Assembly: GCF_002224125.1 (NCBI RefSeq)
Contig: NZ_NCSM01000020.1
Coordinates: forward strand, 1 to 64,000
Origin: Streptomyces sp. NBS 14/10
GTDB lineage: Bacteria > Actinomycetota > Actinomycetes > Streptomycetales > Streptomycetaceae
Direction of reading: 5' to 3'
Length of the DNA stretch: 64,000 nt
The position numbers and the translations under genes were made by a program. Below the pieces are notes generated by a model, which was given only the letters and a program-made list of their open reading frames with translations, was not told the DNA's origin and searched no databases. Shown piece after piece: positions 1-9,989 of this stretch (the stretch's first letter is position 1; each line of letters begins with the position of its first letter).

Positions 1-188
1 TTCAACCGGAACGTCCTCTTAGGTGTCCAACAGCCGCTCGCCTCCCCCGTTCCGCGGTGCTGAGGCACCATGGCAGACACCGCTCTCCCGGTCAGTTCGT
101 GCTCCTCTCCGTCATCGCAACCGGTCACGGTCCTGTTCCGGGCGTGCTTGACTGGGCAGACGAGCTGACATGACGGGGAGACGAGGTA

Positions 189-2225
189 ATGAGCGCGGAG
201 CAGGTTCTGCTCATGGGCGTCGCGCGGTTCGCCTCCGCAGCCGCAACACAGCGTGAACCGGAACCGGGCCACACCGTCTGGGGGCAGCTCCCGTTCGTTC
301 CCGCGCTGATGTCACGCCTCGACCTCGCCTACAAGAGCATCGGCTACGACGTGCGAGGGGTTGCCGACCCCGACCGCCGAGCGGTGCTCATCGAGAGCGA
401 CGAGGCCATCATGTCCGTCTCCACACGGATCGTGCACGTCATCTCGCACGGCAGCGTGGCGGAGGACCTGAACCGCTCGCGGGCAGCCGCGAACGTCGAG
501 CACATCCATATGGTTCCGGCATGCGGGCAGGTCGGCAACGGCACCAACGTGAGTCACTGGGTCAGCACGGCCCACCAGCAGTCCGAACCCACCTTGCTCA
601 TCCTCGATCTGTGCCGGGCCGGCCGCGCCGCTCGTCTGTCGGAACTCGCCCGCGTCCCTGACGGCGACCGGAACGCGTGGGTGATCGCGGCAACCAGCCC
701 CGACCGGCCAGCCTACGACGGCCGCTTCAGCGAGGCGGTGGCCGAGGTACTCGAACAGATCGCCCTCCACGGCCTCGACACCTCACCCTCGCTGCGCTTC
801 GTGCGCTGGGACCGTGTCACGCGCGCCATCCAGCAGAGCCTGCAGACACTCGGCAGCACCCAGCGTCTTCACACCACGCCGGTGGACGTCTCCCAAGAGC
901 TGCCCGAGCTTCCCTTCTTCCCCAACCCGCGCTGGCGCCACGACGCACGCCTGGAGAAACTCCATGCCGTGGAGGCGCCGGTGCGGGCCTTCGTCGCCGA
1001 TCTTGGCGCCGAGCACTTCATCGACCGGGTGGGGGACCATTTTGTCGGCCGCCGATCCCAACTGGAGTGGCTGGCGATCTGGCTGGACGACCACCGTACC
1101 GGCGGGCTGCGGGTGGTGACCGGCGCACCGGGATCGGGGAAGTCCGCTCTGCTGGGTGCCCTGGTGTGCGCCGGACACGAAGCCATCATCAGCGCGGCCC
1201 CAGACATCCGCACGTATCTGACGGCACAGGACCCGGACAGCGTGTGCTCTCCCAACCCGCTGCTCGCCGCCATCCACGCCCGCGGCAGGGATCTGGACGC
1301 GATCCTGGCCTCACTTGCCGCTCAGTGGGTTCTGCCCGCCGATCCGGACCGCCGCTGGACAGTTGCCGACCTCCTTGCCGAGATCAGTGCCCTGCCCGCG
1401 GTGCCGGCCCTGGTCTTCGACGCTCTGGATGAAGCAGAGGACCCTCACGGGCTGCTGCGGTCGCTCCTGCTACCCCTGTCCAAGGCCCTCCGCCCCGACG
1501 GGCAGCCGGCCGTCCGACTGCTGGTCGGCACCCGTCGGTGGGGATTCGGGCCGCTCCTCGACATGGCAGGACGGCAAGCAGGTCTCCTCGACCTGGACGA
1601 TGTGGCCCCCGAAGAGATCCGCGAGGACCTGCGCATCCACATGCTGCGCAGACTCGCCGCGCTGCCGCGGTACAGCGGACCCGCGCAGAGAGCCGTCCGC
1701 ACGGCACTCGCTGGCTCGGCGGCCGAATCACTCACCCGGAATCCCGACCGCATGCACGAGTGGGGGCCATTCCTGGTCGCCCGGATCTTCGGCCAGGTGC
1801 TGGAGACCCTGCCGCCAGCCGAGGAACCGGAGGCGGCCGCGGCGCTGGGCGCCTCCGTCCCACGGAGCCTGCCCGCCGTCCTCGAACTCGACATCAGCAC
1901 CCGCCCTGACAGCCGGGCCCTGCGGGCGGTGCTGGCCGCAGTGGCGTTCGCCAAGGGCGATGGTTTCCCCACCGAGGCGATCGCCGCCGTCGCCCCCGAG
2001 TTCGCCCCCGGACTGCTGGCGGAGACGGCCGGCCGTGAGCCGGGGGAGGACCAGGACCGCCTGCAGCGAATCCGGGCACTGCTGGATGCCGGCTCCTTCT
2101 ACCTGCGCACGGGCGTCGAGAGCGACGGCGCGACCTTGTACCGCCTGTTCCACCAAGGCCTTGCCGACTACCTCCAGGACCAGCCCTGTCCCATCGACGG
2201 CACTGTGAGAAACGAGGACGTATGA
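189..2225 (+). CDS. Caspase-like peptidase fused to a STAND/AAA NTPase
   Basis: The protein has 678 residues. The N-terminal ~240 residues carry a caspase-fold dyad: His87-Gly88 in VISHGS and Cys142 in LILDLCRAG. A P-loop NTPase follows, with Walker A GAPGSGKS (312-319) and Walker B VFDALDEAED (D411, E415), then a helical C-terminus. Known bacterial caspase-NTPase proteins are conflict or defence effectors in which the NTPase gates proteolysis; that role is inferred here. The ATG at 189 follows a GAGG-containing purine run. The stop overlaps the next start by 4 bp (ATGA), so translation is probably coupled to the hydrolase and WD40 genes downstream. The caspase substrate cannot be predicted. 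Confidence 0.85.
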   Translation: MSAEQVLLMGVARFASAAATQREPEPGHTVWGQLPFVPALMSRLDLAYKSIGYDVRGVADPDRRAVLIESDEAIMSVSTRIVHVISHGSVAEDLNRSRAAANVEHIHMVPACGQVGNGTNVSHWVSTAHQQSEPTLLILDLCRAGRAARLSELARVPDGDRNAWVIAATSPDRPAYDGRFSEAVAEVLEQIALHGLDTSPSLRFVRWDRVTRAIQQSLQTLGSTQRLHTTPVDVSQELPELPFFPNPRWRHDARLEKLHAVEAPVRAFVADLGAEHFIDRVGDHFVGRRSQLEWLAIWLDDHRTGGLRVVTGAPGSGKSALLGALVCAGHEAIISAAPDIRTYLTAQDPDSVCSPNPLLAAIHARGRDLDAILASLAAQWVLPADPDRRWTVADLLAEISALPAVPALVFDALDEAEDPHGLLRSLLLPLSKALRPDGQPAVRLLVGTRRWGFGPLLDMAGRQAGLLDLDDVAPEEIREDLRIHMLRRLAALPRYSGPAQRAVRTALAGSAAESLTRNPDRMHEWGPFLVARIFGQVLETLPPAEEPEAAAALGASVPRSLPAVLELDISTRPDSRALRAVLAAVAFAKGDGFPTEAIAAVAPEFAPGLLAETAGREPGEDQDRLQRIRALLDAGSFYLRTGVESDGATLYRLFHQGLADYLQDQPCPIDGTVRNEDV

Positions 2226-3067
2226 AGGTCGTGGGCATTCACGGCATCGGTAACCTGCGTGATGGTGAAGAGCCCGAGGTCGCAGCGCAGATGTCCGCGC
2301 TGTGGGCGCAATACCTCACCGAAGGCGGGACACCGAGCAGTGACGTGCGGGTCGCCTACTATGCAGACCTGCTCCAGGAGGAGGGCCACCAGGGCGAGGA
2401 CGGCCGCCTGGAAGATCTCAGCGACGCGGAAGCACAGGTGCTGGCGGATGTGTTCGCCCAGCATGAGTTCCCCGAACCGGCCGGCGTGGCCCAGGGCTGG
2501 CTCACCTTCCTGCTGCGGGCGCAGCTGCAGGACATCGTCGCGTCCAAGTCCTGCTCGCCCGGTGTCATGGAATGGTTCATGGTCCGCTTCGCCAGGGAAG
2601 TGTACCGCTACTTGCAGCCAGTGTCCGCGCGAGAGGCGGTGCAGGAGCGCGTGCGGGAGGCCATCGTCACCCACCGGCCCGATGTCGTCATCGCCCACTC
2701 GTTGGGCAGCGTCGTCGCCTACGAGGTCCTCCATGACTGCCGCGACGCGAAGGTGCCGTTGCTGGTCACGCTGGGATCGCCGCTGGCCCTGCCCAAGGCG
2801 GTGTTTCACCGGCTGACGCCCGGCCCTGACCGGGGGCGCGGACGGAAGCCCCAGGCAGTCGACCGCTGGGCCAATCTCGCCGACCCCGGCGACCTCGTCG
2901 CCCTGCCCGTCAAAGGCATCTCACGCCTGTTCGACGGAGTGGAGAGCGACCAGCACTGCTCCGCCCACCAGACCTATCGTTTCCACCATGTCGAGCAGTA
3001 TCTGAAAACCTCCAAGCTGGCCCGCCTCCTGGCTGGCCTGCCCACCGGCGACGAGCAGCCGGCGTGA
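2222..3067 (+). CDS. Alpha/beta-hydrolase of the caspase-NTPase operon
   Basis: The protein has 281 residues. It opens with GIHGIGN, the usual oxyanion-loop strand of alpha/beta hydrolases. The nucleophile elbow is AHSLGS with Ser160, followed by strand LVTLGSPLAL. A DPGD segment and late histidines in AHQTY or FHHVEQY can supply the acid and base. No signal peptide is seen, so it is probably cytosolic. It overlaps the preceding gene (ATGA) and the following one (GTGA), which places it firmly in a three-gene operon. Hydrolases with this GIHGIG start occur beside NTPases and WD40 proteins in conflict operons. Lipase, esterase or peptidase activity cannot be told apart from sequence alone. Confidence 0.8.
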   Translation: MKVVGIHGIGNLRDGEEPEVAAQMSALWAQYLTEGGTPSSDVRVAYYADLLQEEGHQGEDGRLEDLSDAEAQVLADVFAQHEFPEPAGVAQGWLTFLLRAQLQDIVASKSCSPGVMEWFMVRFAREVYRYLQPVSAREAVQERVREAIVTHRPDVVIAHSLGSVVAYEVLHDCRDAKVPLLVTLGSPLALPKAVFHRLTPGPDRGRGRKPQAVDRWANLADPGDLVALPVKGISRLFDGVESDQHCSAHQTYRFHHVEQYLKTSKLARLLAGLPTGDEQPA

Positions 3068-6000
3068 CCATCCCGCCCACCGGTTTCCAGAGCGTCGACG
3101 ACCATCCCGGCGACGCACCGGATTCACCTGCCGCGTCCGCGGACCACGCCGCCGAACGCACCGCCGCCCGCAGACGGACAGCACAGCGTGTCCTCGACCT
3201 GCTGACCGCCGAAGTGCGGGACGGAGACACCCTGCGCTGGGACAGGGCCACGCCGTATCTGCTGAGGCACGCCGCCGAACACGCCGCCGACGCCGGAAGC
3301 CTGCCCACACTCTTCGACGACCTCGAGTTCCTCGTCCACGGCGACCCACGCTCCATCCTGACCACCGCCGACGAGGCGGAGCACCGCACGGCACTCACCA
3401 TCTACCGCACCTCCCTGCCACGCCACGTCACCGCCCCGGCCATCGAGCGCCGCCACATCTTGGCCGTGGACGCCGTACGTCACCAGCGGCCCGACCTCAG
3501 CCACCGGCTGTACGACCCACCGGGCCAAGACGACCTCCCCTGGCACTGCGCATGGTCCACAGCCGCCAACATCTCGCCCGCGCTGCGGTCCTCCCTGAGC
3601 GGACACCGCCAATCCGTCCACCACCTGGCCGTCGGCACGGTGGACGGCGAACCCGTCGCCGCTACCGCGGGTCCGGACGAATCGGTCCGCCTCTTCCACG
3701 CGGCCACCGGCACTCTCCTACACGCATGGAACGGTCACACCGGCGGCGTCACCGCCCTCGCCTTCCATAGCGGATACGAAGACGCAGACGTGATCACCGC
3801 CGATACCGCCGGTCGACTGCGCCGGTGGGACGCGCGCACCGGCCGTCTCCGGGCCGTCATCGACGCCCACCACGGTCCCGTCACAGGCCTGCGGGCACTG
3901 AGCCACGCAGACCACCTGTGTGCCGTGAGCACCGGCCGGGACGGAGCCGTCCACTGGACGGACCTCGACGAGCACCGAACCCGGCTCCTGTTCGACTCAT
4001 CCCTAGGCGACCTCCCCGGTCTTCTGGCGCTCTCACCTCCTCCCGACCCGCCCGTGGCGCTCGTCGCCATCGGCGGCCACCCCGCCGAACCGGGGTATGC
4101 GGTAGCCCTCGACCTGCCTGCCGGCCGGGTCCGCCACCGGCTCTCCTTCCCCACGAACCTGACCGCCCTGGAGTACATCGACGTCGACGGCAGGCCCACC
4201 GCCGTGGCCACCGCAGCCGACGGAACAGGACGGATCTGGGACGTCACCAGCGGTGAAGTGCTCCACGACCTCAACCGCAACGGGCGCCCAGGAGATCTGG
4301 AGGTGCTCCACCTGACCTCCGTGGACACGCCGGGCGGCCCTCACCATTTGGCCATCACCGGCGCATGCGATGGCCTGATCCGCGTCTGGGATCTGAACAC
4401 CGCCCGGCTGCTACACCGCATGGATGGCCACCACGCAGCCGTTCTGGGCCTCAGCACGGTCCACGATCCCTACCTGGAGCAGCGGGACAACAGCCCGGAA
4501 CTGGGCGAGAACGTCCTCGCCCAGAACGATCTGCGACTGCTCACCCGAGCCGCAGCGGACCACCACGGGTTCCAACAGCGCAACGCTCTGGCTGGGCTGG
4601 TCGTGCTGTCAGCGTCCGCCGACGAGACCGTACGTGGCTGGCACGCCCTCGACGGCAAGGAGATTCGCACCTACACCGGCCACACTGGGCCCGTGCGCCG
4701 AGTGGCGGCGTTCGAACCGACAGCGGACTCCGATCGCCTGTGGGCCGTCAGTTGCAGCGACGACGCCACCGGCCGCGTATGGGACTTGGCCGACCGTACC
4801 GGTCACATCACCGGAGCCGCCCACCCCGGACGTATCGACGCGCTGGCCACCGCCACCCCGCACAGCCAGACCTTGACCGTCACCACTAGCCGTGACAACC
4901 GGCTCCGCGTCCTGGACACGCGTACCGGTAGTCTGCTCAGCGCCCGCATCACCGGTGACGACCCCGTGCGGGCGGTCGCCCTGGGAGCCACTCGGGAGGG
5001 GCCCGTATGCGCCACCGCTAGCCCCGACAAAGGCCTTGTGGTCCGCCTGGTCGAAACCGGCGCCGTGCTATGGCAGCACCAGACAGACGTCCCCGTCGTC
5101 GCCGTGCAAGCAGGAGGGTCCATGCGACGGCCCGTACTGCTGACCCTTGACGAGAACGGTCATACCCATACATGGGAGCTTGCCACCGGACGGCCTCGCA
5201 CCGGCCCCCTCGACCGGCAGGAAGGAGTGACTGCCATCGCCACAGGCCGTATCCGTACCACTCCTGTGGCCGTCACCGGTCATCCGACCGGCGAGATCCT
5301 CCTGTGGAACTTGCCGTCCGGCACCCTCCGCCGCACCTTGTGCCCGGTCACCTCCTCGGCGCCTGGCGTTCGGGCCCTGTCCTTCGCTGCCGGACCCACC
5401 GGCCCTCGCGTCGCGTCACAGCACACGCGTCTCAACCACCACAGCATCCGTGTCACGAACGCCGACACTGGCCGCGTATGCAGCATCGTTCACCTGGATG
5501 CGGACGATCACAAAGCCTCTACCGCGACCGTGTTCGGACTCGGCAGCATGCAGGAAGCCGCTGTCGTCGCCGTCGGCGGCCCCGGCAATGCAGTGCGTTT
5601 GTGGAATGCAGACACCGGCGACAGCCACACCGCGCTGTGGCTGCCCGATACCGTTCACGGGCTCACTTTCGACGACAACCTGCTCACCGTCGCTTATGGC
5701 CGCGAGCTGGCCGTCTTCGCTCCTGCAGCACTTTGTGACACCCTCGGCGAAGAAGACGCAGGGCGCAGCGCGGAGAAACAGAACAGGCCTGTCAGCCGCC
5801 GTAGCCCCAGCAGGTCTCTCCTCCAGACAACCCTCCTGACGCTGCTGCTGGAATGGGAAGGTCATAATGTCAGCCCCCTCGCGTCACTGCTCTGCCGTCA
5901 CGTTCCCACGAGGGCTGTGAAGGCAGCAGTTCGTACTCTGATCCGAGACGGCATGATCATTCCCTCGTCCAAGGACGCTCTCGGGTACGCGCTGGAGCCC

Positions 6001-6126
6001 AAAGGTCGGGCTCTCGCACGGCCGGCGCGGCCCTCGAAGACGGGCACCGGGAGAACGCCCCCACTGAAACTGCGCGGATGGCACGGCAAGCCCTGCGGTC
6101 TATGCACCCACCGTAAATTTCGTTGA
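3064..6126 (+). CDS. WD40 beta-propeller protein with C-terminal winged helix
   Basis: The protein has 1020 residues. After a helical N-terminus (~1-165) it shows many WD40-like blades with GH...V...(I/V)W(D/N) signatures such as GRIWDVTSGE, IRVWDLNT and GRVWDLADR, enough for about two propellers. Residues ~910-980 look like a winged helix (LLTLLLEWEG...VKAAVRTLIRDGMI) and the tail is basic. It starts at a GTG overlapping the hydrolase stop. It is the third member of the operon. In comparable conflict systems the propeller is the likely sensor or scaffold that recognises an invader signal and controls the caspase-NTPase; that role is inference. Confidence 0.8.
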   Translation: MTIPPTGFQSVDDHPGDAPDSPAASADHAAERTAARRRTAQRVLDLLTAEVRDGDTLRWDRATPYLLRHAAEHAADAGSLPTLFDDLEFLVHGDPRSILTTADEAEHRTALTIYRTSLPRHVTAPAIERRHILAVDAVRHQRPDLSHRLYDPPGQDDLPWHCAWSTAANISPALRSSLSGHRQSVHHLAVGTVDGEPVAATAGPDESVRLFHAATGTLLHAWNGHTGGVTALAFHSGYEDADVITADTAGRLRRWDARTGRLRAVIDAHHGPVTGLRALSHADHLCAVSTGRDGAVHWTDLDEHRTRLLFDSSLGDLPGLLALSPPPDPPVALVAIGGHPAEPGYAVALDLPAGRVRHRLSFPTNLTALEYIDVDGRPTAVATAADGTGRIWDVTSGEVLHDLNRNGRPGDLEVLHLTSVDTPGGPHHLAITGACDGLIRVWDLNTARLLHRMDGHHAAVLGLSTVHDPYLEQRDNSPELGENVLAQNDLRLLTRAAADHHGFQQRNALAGLVVLSASADETVRGWHALDGKEIRTYTGHTGPVRRVAAFEPTADSDRLWAVSCSDDATGRVWDLADRTGHITGAAHPGRIDALATATPHSQTLTVTTSRDNRLRVLDTRTGSLLSARITGDDPVRAVALGATREGPVCATASPDKGLVVRLVETGAVLWQHQTDVPVVAVQAGGSMRRPVLLTLDENGHTHTWELATGRPRTGPLDRQEGVTAIATGRIRTTPVAVTGHPTGEILLWNLPSGTLRRTLCPVTSSAPGVRALSFAAGPTGPRVASQHTRLNHHSIRVTNADTGRVCSIVHLDADDHKASTATVFGLGSMQEAAVVAVGGPGNAVRLWNADTGDSHTALWLPDTVHGLTFDDNLLTVAYGRELAVFAPAALCDTLGEEDAGRSAEKQNRPVSRRSPSRSLLQTTLLTLLLEWEGHNVSPLASLLCRHVPTRAVKAAVRTLIRDGMIIPSSKDALGYALEPKGRALARPARPSKTGTGRTPPLKLRGWHGKPCGLCTHRKFR

Positions 6127-6149
6127 CTACTTGGCGGTTGAACCGACTC

Positions 6150-6182
6150 GGTACAGTCCGGAGCTGAAAACTCCGACGTACC
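6150..6182 (+). terminator. Hairpin after the caspase/hydrolase/WD40 operon
   Basis: GGTAC (6150-6154) pairs with GTACC (6178-6182), and CGGAG (6159-6163) pairs with CTCCG (6171-6175) around an A-rich loop. It lies 24 bp after the WD40 stop and before the converging tniB end. There is no U-tract, so a terminator role is tentative; it could also belong to a transposon end. Confidence 0.35.
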
Positions 6183-6362
6183 GGGCCAGCGACAGCTCCA
6201 GCCGCACTTCCGGCGGTTCGGTGCCTATGCGGCAGGATGCAGATGAAGAGGGTACGCGCTGCGAGGCGCCTGCCCTGGTATGGCTAGCCACCCTGATAAG
6301 TGCTGTGCAGGAACACATCGGCCCGGCCTGCTGCCAGCATCCGCCGAGCGGCACGGGGCGGT

Positions 6363-7490
6363 TCAGCCGAGTTGGGCGGTGGCGGCGTCGATTTCTTTCA
6401 TGGTGATGTTCTCGCTGCCGCTGCGGATCGCGATGACGGCGGCGGTGGAGATGACGTAGGCGAGGGCTTTGAAGTAGCCGCCGGTGCGCCGGTGCAGTTC
6501 GACGGCGTGCTGGCTCAGGGCGTGTTCCTCCAGCCGGTACAGGCTCAGATCGGCCTCGAAGCCTGCCAGTACGCGCCGGAAGACCTCCTGTTCCTCGATC
6601 TTGGTGCCCAGGGGCAGGGGGTGCAGCCAGGTCACTGGCAGCAGCTCGGTGGGTGAGGGGGAGACAGGCGCCGCTGGCCGTCCCGCCTGTTCGAGCCGTA
6701 CCCGGTTCTCCTCGCTGACCCGGGTCAGGTCCTGGGCCAGGATGCGGGCCTGGTGCAGGCGGTGGCTGGCGCCGGTGCCGCAGAAGATGAGTGAGATGCC
6801 CAGCTTGTCGCGCAAGTAGTCGAAGTAGGGCAGCACGTTCCCCAGTTGCTGCGGCGAGGCGCGGTGGATGTCGTCGACGAGCAGCAGACGGGTCTGCGCC
6901 GTCTCCAGGACGTAGTTGACCGGTAGGGTCACGTCCTGGTGCTTGCGCATCTCCAGGACTTCCGCGAGGTTCTTCGGCTCGGGGTTGAGCCCCAGGTAGG
7001 AGCCGATCTCCCAGACCCAGTTCACCCTCGGCTCCGGGTCCGCGGGGGTGGTGATGTGCACCACCGGGATCGTGTTCTGCTGCCTGCCGTTCGTGGCGGC
7101 TTCGATCTCCTTTTGGGCGGTGCGTCCCATCGCCCGCAGCAGGCAGGTCTTGCCGGTGCCCGAGGGCCCGTCGATGACATGGTCCATCAGCCCGTCACGG
7201 CACCCGCCGTTGCGGTGGACTGCCTCGACGACCGTCTCCTGCATGTGGGTCATCGCGTCGGTGGGCACCATCCGCAGATGCCGGTGGTAGGCGATGGCCT
7301 GTTCGTCTTTCTTCCTGCCGGTAGCGGGACTGCTGCCCGTCGCCAGGACGGGCGGCTTCACTTCCTCGTCGACGAAGTGGGTCCATCCGGTGAGCTGGAA
7401 CAGCGGCAGAGGCCGCATCGGGGTGTCCTTCAGCTGCTGACGCAGACGGGCTTCACGTTTGGCACGCAGTTCGACGGATGCCTTCATCAC
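6363..7490 (-). CDS. tniB: TniB/TnsC-type AAA+ transposition ATPase
   Basis: The protein has 375 residues. It has Walker A GPSGTGKT (108-115), Walker B LLLVDDIHR and a sensor-like stretch ISLIFCGTGA, as expected of TniB/TnsC ATPases that assemble on DNA and link the target-selection protein to the transposase. The first codon is GTG at 7490 with an ATG immediately after; only a weak GAGAGAAG lies upstream. It sits 117 bp downstream of the DDE transposase gene on the same strand. It is the last gene of the module and converges on the WD40 gene. Confidence 0.85.
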   Translation of the reverse strand: MMKASVELRAKREARLRQQLKDTPMRPLPLFQLTGWTHFVDEEVKPPVLATGSSPATGRKKDEQAIAYHRHLRMVPTDAMTHMQETVVEAVHRNGGCRDGLMDHVIDGPSGTGKTCLLRAMGRTAQKEIEAATNGRQQNTIPVVHITTPADPEPRVNWVWEIGSYLGLNPEPKNLAEVLEMRKHQDVTLPVNYVLETAQTRLLLVDDIHRASPQQLGNVLPYFDYLRDKLGISLIFCGTGASHRLHQARILAQDLTRVSEENRVRLEQAGRPAAPVSPSPTELLPVTWLHPLPLGTKIEEQEVFRRVLAGFEADLSLYRLEEHALSQHAVELHRRTGGYFKALAYVISTAAVIAIRSGSENITMKEIDAATAQLG

Positions 7491-7607
7491 GCTTCTCTCT
7501 CGTCACGGTCCTGCCTCACACCGACAGGCCGGCTCCGGACCGGAAAACCTGTCTGCCACCGGGGCCGCCCTGAGGCTGCGTCGTTCACGGCCCCTGTCCG
7601 CGATCGT

Positions 7608-9971
7608 CTACATCTCCCATACGTCGTCTTCGTCCTCGTCACCGTCATCACCGTCCGGATCGGGGTCGGCGAGGAGCTCTGCCTCGACGACCTCGTAGGC
7701 AGCTGCCGATACTCCGGCTGCGGAGGCCTCCGGCGGGCTGCCGTCGCCGTCGTCGGGGAAGAGCGCTGCCAGCGGATGCGGAGCCTGCCCGTTGTCCGAC
7801 AGCTCCGCGCCGCCCGTGCCTGCGGGCAGCGTCGGCGGGGCGGCTACGGGCGGAGGAGCCAGAGGAGAGATGGGCTGCGCCGGGTAGGGCCGCAGCGTCG
7901 ACAGGTCGAACTCCTCCAGACCCGCGTAGGGGTCCTGGGACGGCTGCTCGGTCTCCAACTCGAGTCCCTGGAAGGGTGGTTCGGTGCCAGTGCGTTTCGG
8001 CGGCGGCCTGCGACTGCGCCGCCTGCGGTCGCGCTGGGCCAGGGACAGGGCGATAGCCTCCTCGTCCTCCTCGCTGCCGCCGACTGCACGGTGCCGCTCG
8101 GCGTGCTCCTGCCACATGTCCGCGGTCCACGGGTCGGTGAGCAGGTGCCGCAGCCGGAAGTCGCACGTCACCCAGGTGCCCGCCGTGTGGTCGTAGAGCC
8201 ACACCCGCTCGGGATGGTAGGGGTTGAAGCGGCATTCCCACTGGTCTCCCTGTCCGGGCAGCTTCGAGCCGCCGCGCAGGAGGATCTCGCGGTAGTGTCC
8301 GGCGTCCTGCGCGAGAGGCTGATAGATCCGGTAGTCGATCATGAACCCGCCCTTGCCGGGAGTGACCCATCGCTGCAACAGGAAGAAGCGATTCTGGGCG
8401 GGTGAGAGCGGCACGGGCCGGTAGCCGCTTCGGGCGATCTGGACGGCGTACATGTCGTTGGGGGACAGCATGATGCCCGGACGGAAGGGGTCACGCAGCC
8501 CCGCATCGGGGGTCCGCTGGTACTCCAGCGCCACCCACTCCTGGGCCATCTGCTGGAGCTCGGCAATCGTGTACAGCGGCATCCGCTCGATGCCACGGCC
8601 CCGTTTTTTGTGGCTCCGGCCCTGCCAGCCATGCCGCACGTACTGGCTGAAGCGATGCGCGAGGGTGATGAAGAAGTTCTCGGCGAGCGGCTTGTCCGTC
8701 GGGGTCCTCTTGCGTGCCGGGCGGCGGGCGATGCGCAGCCGGTCGCAGACTTCCTTGAAATGCTCGCTCACATAAGGGCTGCCCTGATCGTAGATGATCA
8801 GCTCAGGGCGGATGACCGGGCGGGCGGCCGTGGCCTCGGTGAAACGCTCGTCCGCCGCCCGCAGCGCCCCGAACGGCAGGCTGGAGGCGACAGCCGCGCT
8901 CAGCGGGTCCCAGCCGGGCATCACGGGCCAGGGCGCGAAGGCTTGCGCCAGCATCAGGGTCAGGTCGATCGCCCGGGTCGCTCGGCCCACCCGTCCGCTC
9001 TGGTCATCCTTGGCATGGCTGGGGGTGATCATCAGGGCGCACATGCTGTGGCTGGCCACGTCGATCAGGCTGGTCATCTCCGCGGCGGTGGGCCGGCCGT
9101 CGTCGCCGCGAGCCAAGATCCGCAGGGGCGTGGTGTCGGTCTGGGTCACCTGCCCCGGGCGCAGAACGGACTCGCGCCCGCCGTGGGGGAGGGGCGGGAT
9201 GGAGGCCAAGGCGGCACGGGCCCGCGTCGGCCCGGCCAGGACCTCGGCCAGGCCGGATTCCTTCATCCGCAGGTAGAAGGTGGACCGGGAGGGCAGCAGA
9301 GCCGCCGCGGCAGCCGGGTCGTCGAGTTCCGCTGCGTACCGCGAGCGCAGGAGGTCCTCGACCTCCTCGCGGATCAGCTCAATGGTCACGTCCGACTCGT
9401 GCGCGCGCCGGGCCACCACCTCCTGCATGGCGGCCAGGCACCGCGGATCGGTGAAGCCTCCCGGCCGTTTGTCCTGCTGCCCGGGCAGCAGGACCACAGG
9501 GTTCTCTCCGGCCGCTTTCCACTTGCGCCGCTTGTCGGCGAGGGTGTGGGCGGAGCAGCGGATGCCGTCGGCGGCCAGCCGAGCCGACATCGCGGCACAC
9601 CGCTGGGCCAGAGTCGTCTCCGGCCCGAACCCTTGCTCATGCTCGCTTCGGCCCGGTGCCAGACCGGTGTCAATCTCCACCATGCGCGCCTGCCACAGCG
9701 CGGCCTCCTCCTCCCGGCCCTCCTGCCACCCCCACCTGCCAAGGGCCGCGCCGTTCGCGGCTGGCGCTCCGACGTTGTCGAGGACAGCGAAGTCTTCCCC
9801 GCTCACCAGCCACCGGTACGACACCGCCCGGGGCGCCTCTCCGCCTTCCCGCGGCACCAGAGTGACCTGTGGCCCCTGCCACTCCACCACGTCCCACTCG
9901 CGCTCCTGCCAGCGCACCCGCCCCCCGATGGACAGCGACTCCGAAGGCCGTCCCCCACGTGTTCCCGCCAT
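7608..9971 (-). CDS. tniA: TniA/TnsB-type DDE transposase
   Basis: The protein has 787 residues. The N-terminal half carries DNA-binding HTH segments. The central rve/RNase H-like core shows the acidic triad: the Asp in QTDTTPL, the Asp in LIIYDQGSPYV and the Glu in DKPLAENFF. A Mu-type beta-barrel-like domain follows, then an acidic, low-complexity tail rich in D and E, suited to contacting the AAA partner. The ATG at 9971 is preceded by AGGGGGG. It performs strand transfer and, with TnsA, donor cleavage. All three catalytic residues are present, so the enzyme may be active. Confidence 0.87.
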   Translation of the reverse strand: MAGTRGGRPSESLSIGGRVRWQEREWDVVEWQGPQVTLVPREGGEAPRAVSYRWLVSGEDFAVLDNVGAPAANGAALGRWGWQEGREEEAALWQARMVEIDTGLAPGRSEHEQGFGPETTLAQRCAAMSARLAADGIRCSAHTLADKRRKWKAAGENPVVLLPGQQDKRPGGFTDPRCLAAMQEVVARRAHESDVTIELIREEVEDLLRSRYAAELDDPAAAAALLPSRSTFYLRMKESGLAEVLAGPTRARAALASIPPLPHGGRESVLRPGQVTQTDTTPLRILARGDDGRPTAAEMTSLIDVASHSMCALMITPSHAKDDQSGRVGRATRAIDLTLMLAQAFAPWPVMPGWDPLSAAVASSLPFGALRAADERFTEATAARPVIRPELIIYDQGSPYVSEHFKEVCDRLRIARRPARKRTPTDKPLAENFFITLAHRFSQYVRHGWQGRSHKKRGRGIERMPLYTIAELQQMAQEWVALEYQRTPDAGLRDPFRPGIMLSPNDMYAVQIARSGYRPVPLSPAQNRFFLLQRWVTPGKGGFMIDYRIYQPLAQDAGHYREILLRGGSKLPGQGDQWECRFNPYHPERVWLYDHTAGTWVTCDFRLRHLLTDPWTADMWQEHAERHRAVGGSEEDEEAIALSLAQRDRRRRSRRPPPKRTGTEPPFQGLELETEQPSQDPYAGLEEFDLSTLRPYPAQPISPLAPPPVAAPPTLPAGTGGAELSDNGQAPHPLAALFPDDGDGSPPEASAAGVSAAAYEVVEAELLADPDPDGDDGDEDEDDVWEM

Positions 9972-9989
9972 GCGCCCCCCCCTTGTCCT

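Noticed and set aside
1..188. Possible promoter TTGACT at 148-153 before the caspase operon
   Set aside because: No -10 box lies at a suitable distance and the element is too close to the start codon to judge.
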